From: Alcanivorax sp. 1008
Lineage (GTDB): Bacteria > Pseudomonadota > Gammaproteobacteria > Pseudomonadales > Alcanivoracaceae
Assembly: GCF_020667895.1 (NCBI RefSeq)
Contig: NZ_JAFMPS010000001.1
Coordinates: 248,001-312,000 of the forward strand
DNA: 64,000 nt
Direction of reading: 5' to 3'
Positions 52,578-60,161 of the stretch are shown piece by piece. How positions within the stretch are numbered: the first letter of the stretch is position 1; every line of letters begins with the position of its first letter. Both the position numbers and the translations under genes were made by a program. Below the pieces are notes generated by a model. It saw only the letters and a list, made by a program, of their open reading frames with translations, ran no database searches and was not told the DNA's origin.

Positions 52578-53339
52578 ATGTCTCTAGCCAGTTCCCAGTT
52601 ACCCCGCCGTGGCAATGCTGTAAGTCGCCTGCTTGGCCGCATGGTTTTGGCTATGTTTGGTTGGCGGGTGGCCAATTTGCCACCGGATGTGCCGAAAGCG
52701 GTAATTATTGGCGGCCCCCATACCTCCAACTGGGATGGTATTTTTACCCTTGCCGCCATGGTATCGCTGAATTTGGACGCTCGGGTCATGATCAAAGACA
52801 GTGCCTTTGTCGGCCCCATGGGGTGGCTGCTGCGTGCTATGGGTGCCATGCCCATCGACCGCAACAGCCCGAAGGATCTGGTCCAGCAGAGTATTGATAA
52901 ATTTCTCAATAACGAGCAGATGGTGATCATTGTCGCTCCGGAGGGCACTCGCGATGGGGCCAGCCAGTGGAAGAGCGGGTTCTGGCGTATTGCCAAAGGG
53001 GCCGGCGTGCCGGTGATCGTTGCCACGGCGGACTACCGGAAAAAGGAAATCGCTTTTCCGGGAATGGTGATGCCGGGGGATGATATGGCTAGAGATATGC
53101 TGACCATCGTTGAACACTACCGTGGAGTTGAACCGAGACACCCGCACCGGCTATCTGCACCTCTGGCGGCAATGAGAGGCAAGGAGAAAGAATGGTGTTT
53201 GAACTGCGTGTACGGCCCCGGTTTTATGAAACTGATGCCTTTGGCCATATCAACAACACTACCGTATCTGGCTGGTTTGAAACCGCCCGTGAGCCGTTGT
53301 TCGAAATATTTGCACCTACCAGGAACCCCGCAGCCCTGA
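52578..53339 (+). CDS. lysophospholipid acyltransferase family protein
   Basis: A PlsC-type acyltransferase that acylates lysophosphatidic acid or a related lipid. The HxxxxD motif is GGPHTSNWDGI (near 47-52) and the second motif is APEGTRDG (near 119). Homologues of this short subgroup end near VEHYRGVEPRHPHR. Here the frame runs on for about 60 codons, covering 148 bases of the next gene in another frame; removing one A at GGCAATGAG would create a TGA at the expected place. So the tail is probably the result of an indel or sequencing error. The true enzyme likely ends near 53175. Confidence 0.88.
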   Translation: MSLASSQLPRRGNAVSRLLGRMVLAMFGWRVANLPPDVPKAVIIGGPHTSNWDGIFTLAAMVSLNLDARVMIKDSAFVGPMGWLLRAMGAMPIDRNSPKDLVQQSIDKFLNNEQMVIIVAPEGTRDGASQWKSGFWRIAKGAGVPVIVATADYRKKEIAFPGMVMPGDDMARDMLTIVEHYRGVEPRHPHRLSAPLAAMRGKEKEWCLNCVYGPGFMKLMPLAISTTLPYLAGLKPPVSRCSKYLHLPGTPQP

Positions 53340-53605
53340 ATCTGATTCTGGCACGCACGGAAATCGACTTTATTGCACAGCTGCACTATGGTGCCGACGT
53401 TTTAATCCGCACGGCCATAGAAAAAATAGGTAACAGCTCTTTCGTTGTTGTCCATGAGGCTTTTCAGAAAGATATCCTGGCCGCCCGTGGTAAGGCAGTT
53501 CAGGTTTGTTTTGACCATCAGACGCAAAAATCCATGCCGCTGTCAGATAGCTATAGACAGCAGTTGGAGGCACATCTTATCCAGCAAGATAACACCGCGA
53601 GGTAG
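53192..53605 (+). CDS. hotdog-fold acyl-CoA thioesterase (YbgC-like)
   Basis: A 137-residue 4HBT-type thioesterase. RPRFYETDAFGHINNTTVSGWFETARE, in outline, carries the active-site aspartate and HINN helix, and ARTEIDFIAQLHYGADV the second strand set. AAGGAG precedes the start. It overlaps the extended reading frame of the acyltransferase, so the two are translated from one transcript. Together they point to fatty-acyl handling; the acyl chain preferred is not known. Confidence 0.9.
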   Translation: MVFELRVRPRFYETDAFGHINNTTVSGWFETAREPLFEIFAPTRNPAALNLILARTEIDFIAQLHYGADVLIRTAIEKIGNSSFVVVHEAFQKDILAARGKAVQVCFDHQTQKSMPLSDSYRQQLEAHLIQQDNTAR

Positions 53606-53611
53606 AAAGTC

Positions 53612-54286
53612 ATGGCATATATGGTTGCCGTTCCTGCTAGCCCGGCTTTGGTTATGGGTATTGAAGATTTTGTTAATGCGGTCAAGCACGATCGTAACAA
53701 CAGCGCAGAGCTTTACATCCGCATGGTGGATCATATGACAGACCGGATGTTGAGCCTTTTTATGATTGAGCCCTCACAGATGATCACCCTGTCTTCCACC
53801 CAGACCAAGGTCATTGATTTTGCTGTTGCCACCGCCGGTAAGGCTTCCCACATGCTGAGCCGACAGATTTATAAGAAAGTCAGTAACAAGGAGTTTGCTC
53901 CCATTGTTGCTCGTTTTTCCCAGCTGTACTGGCCGGCTGGTGAAGATAACGATAATCAGGCCCATCTACGTTTTGCTATCGATGATGTGTTTGCCATTGA
54001 GTTTATGGCGGTGGCAGAGCAGTGTGCCGCGGGTCAGGGTGAGCAGGTGGTCGATCGTATGTCGGCGGTGATGGATCGTTTGTCGGATGAAATCATCCAG
54101 AACTTTTTCGTTGCCAATAATGACCATGTAAAGATGGGCTTTGTAACCCAAAAGGCAGTGGATATCGGCATTGATGGTAGTCGTAAGGCTATCCGGGCGG
54201 TTAACCACAAGGTCTTGAAGGGCCTTAATGCTAGCCAGCTGAAGGGGTTTATGGGGCATTACGCACCCATAGTGCGGGCTGTGTAG
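53612..54286 (+). CDS. conserved helical protein of unknown function (224 aa)
   Basis: A 224-residue soluble helical protein (MAYMVAVPASPALVMGIEDF...) with no signal peptide, cysteine pairs or catalytic motif that I know. It begins seven bases after the thioesterase gene and so belongs to that operon, which suggests lipid or membrane work. GAGGTAGAAAG provides a ribosome site. A hairpin lies just after the stop. Confidence 0.78.
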   Translation: MAYMVAVPASPALVMGIEDFVNAVKHDRNNSAELYIRMVDHMTDRMLSLFMIEPSQMITLSSTQTKVIDFAVATAGKASHMLSRQIYKKVSNKEFAPIVARFSQLYWPAGEDNDNQAHLRFAIDDVFAIEFMAVAEQCAAGQGEQVVDRMSAVMDRLSDEIIQNFFVANNDHVKMGFVTQKAVDIGIDGSRKAIRAVNHKVLKGLNASQLKGFMGHYAPIVRAV

Positions 54287-54307
54287 TTTCACAGTCGTTG
54301 CACAATT

Positions 54308-54337
54308 GGCCCCGCTTTTGCTGCACAAAGCGGGGCC
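54308..54337 (+). terminator. strong hairpin, possible terminator
   Basis: GGCCCCGCTTT-TGCTGCAC-AAAGCGGGGCC, an 11-bp perfect stem after the 224-residue gene. A T-run is absent, so termination would be weak or factor-aided. Confidence 0.5.
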
Positions 54338-54377
54338 AGCATCAGTAACGAACCTGTTTCGTTACGAGGATGCCAAC

Positions 54378-55037
54378 ATGAAAACAGTCGCAGTTGCAGT
54401 ACTCTCCGCAGCCGGTGCCTTTGCTGTTACCGGCGCGGGCTACGGTCTTTACCATGCCGGCGCCAGTCAGGCGGCGCAGGTGGCTCAAGTGCCCATGGAA
54501 GTAACAGCCGAGCCAGCTGTAGCTACCCGGCAACCGGTGGCACTAGTGCAAACTCGAGCGCCAAACCCGGTGCCCACTCCAGTATATGCTCCAGTACAGC
54601 AGCGGCCGCCGCAGCAGGCCAGAGTGATGCATGTGGAGCCGTTGACCACCAGCTGGCAGGAGCCCCGCGAGGTTTGTCAGATGGTCACTGTGCAGAAGCA
54701 AGCGCCAGTTCGTGATGAGAGCCGCATTGCCGGCACTCTGCTGGGGGCTGCTGCCGGAGGGCTGCTTGGCAACCAGGTGGGGGGCGGTAGTGGCAAGAAG
54801 GTCGCTACGGTGATCGGCGCGTTGGCCGGAGCCCAACTTGGCAAGCAAACTGCAGAACGCACTGCACGCACCTATACCACCACGGAGCAACAGTGCAGTA
54901 CGGTAAGCGAAACAGTTAGCCGCACCACTGGTTATCTGGTGACCTATGAACTCAATGGGCAGTTGCAGAGCATTAAAACCAGTAACAAGCCTGGCGACTA
55001 TCTGCCCATAGAAAATGGAAGGGTTGTGGCTTTCTGA
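54378..55037 (+). CDS. glycine-zipper 2TM-domain protein
   Basis: A 219-residue envelope protein. An N-terminal helix or signal (VAVAVLSAAGAFAVTGAGYG) is followed by a P/Q/V-rich linker and a glycine-zipper pair (GTLLGAAAGGLLGNQVGG and VIGALAGAQLGKQTA), the 2TM Gly-zipper fold of SlyB/Rick17-type proteins. A final domain (TTGYLVTYELNGQLQSIKT) may face the periplasm. Such proteins sit in or between the membranes and support envelope integrity. Start 54378 has CGAGGATG upstream. Confidence 0.85.
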   Translation: MKTVAVAVLSAAGAFAVTGAGYGLYHAGASQAAQVAQVPMEVTAEPAVATRQPVALVQTRAPNPVPTPVYAPVQQRPPQQARVMHVEPLTTSWQEPREVCQMVTVQKQAPVRDESRIAGTLLGAAAGGLLGNQVGGGSGKKVATVIGALAGAQLGKQTAERTARTYTTTEQQCSTVSETVSRTTGYLVTYELNGQLQSIKTSNKPGDYLPIENGRVVAF

Positions 55038-55044
55038 CGGGCCG

Positions 55045-55806
55045 TTAGTTTTTCAGTTTGTAGCCACTAAGGAACATCCAGCGAATCAGCATGACGCAGA
55101 TCAGCATAAAGACGCTGATCATCGTCAGGCTGACGCCCACACTGACATCGGCGACGCCGTAAAAACTCCAGCGAAAGCCACTGATCAAATAGACCACTGG
55201 GTTGAACAGGGTGACTGTCTGCCATGCCGGAGGCAGCATGCTGATTGAGTAGAAGCTGCCCCCCAGAAATGCCAGTGGAGTGACGATAAGAGTCGGTACG
55301 ATCTGCAGTTTCTCCCAGCCGTCTGCCCAAATGCCAATAATAAACCCGAACAGACTGAAGCTTATGGAGGTGAGAATCAGAAAGGCAAGCATCCATACCG
55401 GGTGCTCAATGCTGAACGGTACAAATGCGCGCGCAGTAATCAGAATTAGCAGGCCAAGCATGATTGATTTGCTGGCCGCGGCCCCAACATAGCCAATCAC
55501 GATCTCCAGCCACGATACTGGCGCCGATAGTACCTCGTAGATGGTGCCAGAATACTTCGGCATATAGATGCCAAATGAGGCGTTGCTGATGCTTTCTGTG
55601 AGCAGCATTAGCATGATCAGGCCTGGAACAATAAAAGCGCCATAGCTGATTCCATCAATGGCAATCATGCGTGAGCCAATGGCCGAGCCAAACACTACAA
55701 AGTACAGTGACGTGGAGATCACCGGAGAAGCAATACTTTGCAGCAGGGTGCGAAAAGTACGGGCCATTTCGAAATGGTAAATTGCGCGGATCGCGTACCA
55801 GTTCAT
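55045..55806 (-). CDS. ABC-2 type permease (YadH-like)
   Basis: A 253-residue membrane protein with six helices of the ABC-2 export family. The stretch [24 protein letters not shown], in outline, is the family signature near the C-terminus. It overlaps the ATPase gene by ATGA, so the pair makes one exporter, like YadG/YadH of E. coli. The cargo is unknown for this branch. Confidence 0.92.
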   Translation of the reverse strand: MNWYAIRAIYHFEMARTFRTLLQSIASPVISTSLYFVVFGSAIGSRMIAIDGISYGAFIVPGLIMLMLLTESISNASFGIYMPKYSGTIYEVLSAPVSWLEIVIGYVGAAASKSIMLGLLILITARAFVPFSIEHPVWMLAFLILTSISFSLFGFIIGIWADGWEKLQIVPTLIVTPLAFLGGSFYSISMLPPAWQTVTLFNPVVYLISGFRWSFYGVADVSVGVSLTMISVFMLICVMLIRWMFLSGYKLKN

Positions 55807-56729
55807 GCCTGCTTCCTCACCAGACTGACAAAGATTTCTTCCAGCGAGCTTTCCTCGGTGTGCAAGTCACGGAAGTCCACACCCTCAGCATTGAGGCGGC
55901 GCAGCAGTTCGCCAATGCCGCTCTGTTCCGCCTGAGTATCAAAGCTATAGGTTAGCTGCTGGCCATCCTCGGAAAGTATTAATGAGTATTGCGCCAGGCT
56001 GGCCGGAATGGCGCTGATAGGGTTTTGTAGCTGCAGAGTCAGCTGTTTGCGTCCCAGTTTGCGCATCAGGGTGTTCTTGTCTTCCACCAGAATAATCTCG
56101 CCACTGCGTATCACGCCGATGCGATCGGCCATTTCTTCGGCCTCTTCAATGTAGTGGGTGGTCAGAATGATAGTGACGCCCTGATCTCGTAGTTGCCGGA
56201 CCATTTGCCACATATCCCGGCGCAGCTCCACGTCCACGCCGGCGGTCGGCTCATCCAGGAACAGGATCGAAGGTTCGTGGGCCAACGCTTTGGCAATCAT
56301 TACCCGGCGTTTCATGCCACCGGACAGAGTCATAATCCTGTCGTTGCGTTTGTCCCACAACGACAGCGCTTTAAGTGTGCGTTCCAGATGGGCTGGATCG
56401 GGAGCCTTGCCAAACAGGCCGCGGCTGAACTTCAGTGTTGCCCCAACCGACTCAAAGGCATCACTGGTGAGTTCCTGAGGTACAAGGCCGATGCAGCTGC
56501 GCGCCGCACGGTAGTCGGTTACCACATCATGACCATCGGCCAGTACCTGGCCTTCACTGGGGCTAACGATGCCGCAAATGGTACTGATCAGTGTGGTTTT
56601 GCCGGCACCATTGGGACCGAGCAGGGCAAAGATTTCACCCCGGCGGATATCCAGATTGATACCGTTCAGAGCCCGGAAGCCGGAGCTATAAGTTTTGGTC
56701 AGGTTCTGAATTTGAATGACGGCGTCCAC
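55803..56729 (-). CDS. ABC-2 exporter ATPase (YadG-like)
   Basis: A 308-residue ATPase of the YadG type. Walker A is GPNGAGKTT, the signature LSGGMKRR and Walker [13 protein letters not shown], with the H-loop [11 protein letters not shown]. The C-terminal 80 residues are the family's extra domain. I prefer GTG at 56729 because GGAG lies six bases upstream; a GTG four codons earlier is also open. It works with the permease encoded just behind it. Confidence 0.92.
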   Translation of the reverse strand: MDAVIQIQNLTKTYSSGFRALNGINLDIRRGEIFALLGPNGAGKTTLISTICGIVSPSEGQVLADGHDVVTDYRAARSCIGLVPQELTSDAFESVGATLKFSRGLFGKAPDPAHLERTLKALSLWDKRNDRIMTLSGGMKRRVMIAKALAHEPSILFLDEPTAGVDVELRRDMWQMVRQLRDQGVTIILTTHYIEEAEEMADRIGVIRSGEIILVEDKNTLMRKLGRKQLTLQLQNPISAIPASLAQYSLILSEDGQQLTYSFDTQAEQSGIGELLRRLNAEGVDFRDLHTEESSLEEIFVSLVRKQA

Positions 56730-56787
56730 ACCGGTCTCCACTGCTGCAAGATGCGGATGGTGTCAGATTGCTAATGGTGAATACAAC

Positions 56788-56809
56788 AGGGCCCGGGATG
56801 GCGGGCCCT
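56788..56809 (-). terminator. hairpin terminator after the aldehyde dehydrogenase gene
   Basis: AGGGCCCG-GGATGG-CGGGCCCT, an eight-base-pair stem between the aldehyde dehydrogenase stop and the ABC ATPase start, both on the minus strand. The tail TGTTGTATT is moderately T-rich. Confidence 0.65.
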
Positions 56810-56817
56810 TTATATGG

Positions 56818-58224
56818 TTACTTGATCATCTTGCGCATCATATTGATCTTGTCCTTATAGGGTGCATATCGCATCGGTATATCGAGCCAGCCACTTGCCT
56901 TGAGGATGCTACGCTGGTGAGAGAAGACATCGAAGGAGCTCTTGCCATGATAGGAGCCCATGCCGCTTTCACCCACACCGCCAAATGGCAGATGAGCATT
57001 GGCCACATGCATCACGGTGTTGTTGATACAACCGCCGCCGAACTGGATGTTGGCCAGTACATCGCGCTCAACTTCCTCACTGGCGGTAAACAGGTACAGG
57101 GCCAGCGGATGGTTTGGCAGGTTGCGAGTCTGCCTGTAGAGGTCGTCCAGACTGGAGTATTCGAGCAGTGGCAGTACCGGTCCGAATATTTCTTCCTGCA
57201 TCACCGGGTCATTGATGGATACATCGCTGAGAATGGTCGGCGCGATAAACTTTGTTGCCCGGTCAGTCTGGCCGCCAATAAGTACTTTGGCGGTGCCAAT
57301 GAGAGCCGCCACTCGATCAAAGTGACGTTCGTTGATCATGCGACCAAAGTCCGGGTTGTTAATGGTGTCGTTGCCATAAAAAGCCTTAAGCGTGGCAACC
57401 ATCTCCTTTTCGAATGCGGCGCGGATGTCCTTGTGAACAAAAACATGGTCCGGGGCGATGCAGGTTTGGCCGGCATTAAGCATCTTGCCAGACAGAATGC
57501 GTTTGGCTGCCAGCTTAAGGTTGGCATCCCGGTGAACGATGGTCGGGCTTTTTCCGCCCAGCTCCAGAGTTACCGGGGTCAAGTGCTTGGCAGCTGAGGC
57601 CATAACGATGCGGCCGACCCGTGGGCTGCCAGTAAAGAAAATATGGTCAAAGTGTTCTTCAAGTAGTGCGTTGGTGACTTCGGTGCTGCCTTCAAACACG
57701 GAGATGTATTCCGGCTTGAAGCATTCGCCCATCATTTTGCTCAGTAGACGGGAAGTGGCCGGGGTCAGGGAGGATGGCTTCATTACCACGGTGTTGCCTG
57801 CAGCCATGGCGCCGATCAGCGGCTGTACGCACAGCAGGAACGGGTAGTTGTACGGCCCCATGATGAAGTTGACGCCCAGAGGTGTTGATTCAATGCGACT
57901 GCGTCCTGGTTGGGCCCACAAGCTGGTGCCGACTTTCTTTGGTGCCATCCAGCTCTTCAGGTGCTTGATGGTGTGTTTCAGATCCTCAAAAGCAGTGGTG
58001 ATCTCGATATAGGCCTCAAATGGCGGCCGGCCGATATCTTCCTTCAATGCTTTTTCGATATCGTCCTTGTGATCGACGATCGACTGCTTGAGCTTTTTCA
58101 ACTGGGCCAGACGAAACGCATAATCTCGTGTTGCGCCGGATTCAAAATAGGCCCGCTGGCGGGCAACGATGTCAGTCGCCCAGTTGGCGGAAGTGGATTG
58201 TTGTGCCAGCTCGGCTGCGCCCAT
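56818..58224 (-). CDS. aldehyde dehydrogenase, class 3/coniferyl aldehyde type
   Basis: A 468-residue NAD(P)-linked aldehyde dehydrogenase. The key residues are all visible: asparagine in GPYNYPFLL, glutamate in LELGGKSP, the nucleophilic cysteine in NAGQTCIAPD and the closing GESGMGSYHGKSSFD. The length of about 470 and the motif GQTCIAPD fit class 3 enzymes, which take fatty or aromatic aldehydes. In a hydrocarbon-using bacterium fatty aldehydes are the likely substrate, but this is inference. It neighbours the TetR gene upstream. Confidence 0.92.
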   Translation of the reverse strand: MGAAELAQQSTSANWATDIVARQRAYFESGATRDYAFRLAQLKKLKQSIVDHKDDIEKALKEDIGRPPFEAYIEITTAFEDLKHTIKHLKSWMAPKKVGTSLWAQPGRSRIESTPLGVNFIMGPYNYPFLLCVQPLIGAMAAGNTVVMKPSSLTPATSRLLSKMMGECFKPEYISVFEGSTEVTNALLEEHFDHIFFTGSPRVGRIVMASAAKHLTPVTLELGGKSPTIVHRDANLKLAAKRILSGKMLNAGQTCIAPDHVFVHKDIRAAFEKEMVATLKAFYGNDTINNPDFGRMINERHFDRVAALIGTAKVLIGGQTDRATKFIAPTILSDVSINDPVMQEEIFGPVLPLLEYSSLDDLYRQTRNLPNHPLALYLFTASEEVERDVLANIQFGGGCINNTVMHVANAHLPFGGVGESGMGSYHGKSSFDVFSHQRSILKASGWLDIPMRYAPYKDKINMMRKMIK

Positions 58225-58346
58225 GGTGTGCTCCTGAATCGGGGGGAAATTGACGTCGATGGTTTCACGCCTGTCGCTCAGGGGCTATCACGATTTCGCT
58301 CAGTGGTATGACCGTAAAGATCAGAGACAGAACAGGATTGAAGTGT

Positions 58347-58988
58347 TTACTTTGGCCGGATCGAGGCGGACAGGGTGCGGATGGTGTATTCGACCAGCGC
58401 CGCCGCGTCTCCCTGATCCGGGTAGGCCGGGTGTTTGCCGATATTGCGGGTCAGCATGATTACCCCGTGCAGGGAGCCACGCAGGTACAGGGCGGTCTGC
58501 AGTGGGTCGGCAACCCGCGCCGGGTCAATGCTGTGGTCCTTAATGCCGTCGGAAATGGCGCGAGACATGATCTCCATAACTTCGCCAGTGCACACCATTA
58601 GCGGCCCAAGGTCTGTCTGGGTATCGGCTTGCGGCCAGTCGCTGGCGGCGCGGGTGAGGACATCGAAGTAGTTTGGCTGCTCGATGGAGAACGCCAGATA
58701 GTTTCGCCCCATGGCCTCGATTCGGTCAGCTCCACTGAGCTCGGTGCGGTCAGTGTCGCGGAAGCGTTGGCGCAGACTTTCAGCGGCACGCAGCATGATA
58801 CTGGCCAGAATGCCCTGCTTGTCGCGGAAATAGACATACAGCAGGCCTCGGCTAAGGCCGGCCTGACGGGCGATATGGTCCATGGTGACGCGCTCATAGC
58901 CCCGCTCAAAAAACACCTGCTCGGCAGCATCCAGAATGCTACTGCGGCGTTCCTGCTTTTCTTCTTGCTGGCGTGCTCGAAGGCTCAC
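58347..58988 (-). CDS. TetR-family repressor
   Basis: A 213-residue TetR protein. The N-terminal helix-turn-helix (ILDAAEQVFFERGYERVTMDHIARQAGLSRGLLYVYF, in outline) is canonical, followed by a ligand-binding helical domain. It is divergent from the RND pump genes with a twin palindrome in the shared promoter region, so it almost surely represses the pump and itself. Confidence 0.93.
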   Translation of the reverse strand: MSLRARQQEEKQERRSSILDAAEQVFFERGYERVTMDHIARQAGLSRGLLYVYFRDKQGILASIMLRAAESLRQRFRDTDRTELSGADRIEAMGRNYLAFSIEQPNYFDVLTRAASDWPQADTQTDLGPLMVCTGEVMEIMSRAISDGIKDHSIDPARVADPLQTALYLRGSLHGVIMLTRNIGKHPAYPDQGDAAALVEYTIRTLSASIRPK

Positions 58989-59044
58989 GGTGTTGTCCTG
59001 ATGGCCGATAGCGTGACTGCATGGTAATGGTATTAGGTTATTAT

Positions 59045-59067
59045 TGACAAATTGTCAGCTACTGACA
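59045..59067. promoter_or_regulatory. twin overlapping palindromes, putative TetR operator
   Basis: TGACA-AAT-TGTCA (59045-59057) shares its right half with TGTCAG-CTA-CTGACA (59053-59067). Both are perfect and lie between the divergent TetR and RND genes, covering a TTGACA that could serve as a -35 box. TetR dimers often bind such overlapping sites in pairs. Confidence 0.65.
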
Positions 59068-59117
59068 GACTGGCTGCCAATGTTTGTTGCTGTCCTGCTA
59101 TTTGCTGGGAGAAATGT

Positions 59118-60161
59118 ATGCGTTTTCTGGGTGGCGTCCTTGCAGCTGCACTGTTGGTGGGTTGTGCTGACGATGAGCAGCTTGTTGCGCCGGTAACCGT
59201 GCGTGTTGCTCCGGTGATGGCAGGGGAAGCGCAGGAGCCGTTGCGTTTTGCCGGGGTGGTGCGTTCTCGTCAGCGGGCCGAGCTGACCTTTCAAGTCAGC
59301 GGTACCTTGCAGGAGAGGTTGGTGGAGATCGGCGCTCCTGTGCAGGCTGGGGAGTTGCTTGCCAGACTACAGAATCCACAGTTAATACCGGCGCGCGATT
59401 CCGCCAGAGCGCGTTTGCGGGAAGCCGAAGCTCAGGCCCGTCAGGCAGAACAGGAATATCAGCGCGGCTTGCCGCTGAGAGCGCGCGGTGTGCTATCGGA
59501 ACAGAATATCGAACAGTTGCTGGCGCGCCGTGATTCCCTGCGGGCGGCAGTCGATACTGCCCGAGCCGCCTTGGCGGAGGCTGAGCAGCTTGTTCGTGAG
59601 GGAGAGCTGCGCGCGCCGTTTAATGGCGTGGTGGAGGCGGTGCTGGCGGAGCCGGGTGAGTTTGTCGCCGCCGGTCAGCCGGCATTACGTATTTCTTCTC
59701 CTAAAGGCTTTGAGGTGGAAGTGCGTATTCCAGAGGCCCTGCGCGGCGGCATCGAGCCGGATATGACCTTGCCGGTATGGAGAGTGATGGATCGCGATAG
59801 TGCGCCTCTTGAGGGGGTGGTTACGGAAATTGGTCGTGGCTCGCGGCGCGGTGAGCTGTATCCGTTGGTAGTCAGTCTGGATGACGAAGGTCTGGTGCCG
59901 GGCGTGGCGGTGGAAGTGGGGGTGCTACGTCCATTAAGTGAAGCGCTCACTTTGCCGGTGTTGGCGGTGGTGCGTAGTGCGGATGGCACGGCCGTATTCC
60001 GGGTACGTGATGGTCGTGCGCAACGTTTGTCCATCAATGTATTGCAGTTGGCGGGCGAACAGGTGTTGGTGCGTGGTGATGATATCGCGGCCGGTGATCT
60101 GGTGGTTTACGCCGGCCTGTCAAGGTTGGTGGACGGTGACATGGTGGAGATCCTGCAGTGA
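59118..60161 (+). CDS. RND efflux periplasmic adaptor (membrane fusion protein)
   Basis: A 347-residue lipoprotein (lipobox LVGC near residue 14) of the HlyD/AcrA family that links an RND pump to an outer-membrane channel. The barrel-sandwich halves read TFQVSGTLQERLVEIGAPVQ and GELRAPFNGVVEAVLAEPGE, with a helical hairpin (ARLREAEAQARQAEQEYQRG) between. ATG 59118 follows GGGAGAAA. Its stop overlaps the GTG start of the pump gene. Confidence 0.93.
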   Translation: MRFLGGVLAAALLVGCADDEQLVAPVTVRVAPVMAGEAQEPLRFAGVVRSRQRAELTFQVSGTLQERLVEIGAPVQAGELLARLQNPQLIPARDSARARLREAEAQARQAEQEYQRGLPLRARGVLSEQNIEQLLARRDSLRAAVDTARAALAEAEQLVREGELRAPFNGVVEAVLAEPGEFVAAGQPALRISSPKGFEVEVRIPEALRGGIEPDMTLPVWRVMDRDSAPLEGVVTEIGRGSRRGELYPLVVSLDDEGLVPGVAVEVGVLRPLSEALTLPVLAVVRSADGTAVFRVRDGRAQRLSINVLQLAGEQVLVRGDDIAAGDLVVYAGLSRLVDGDMVEILQ

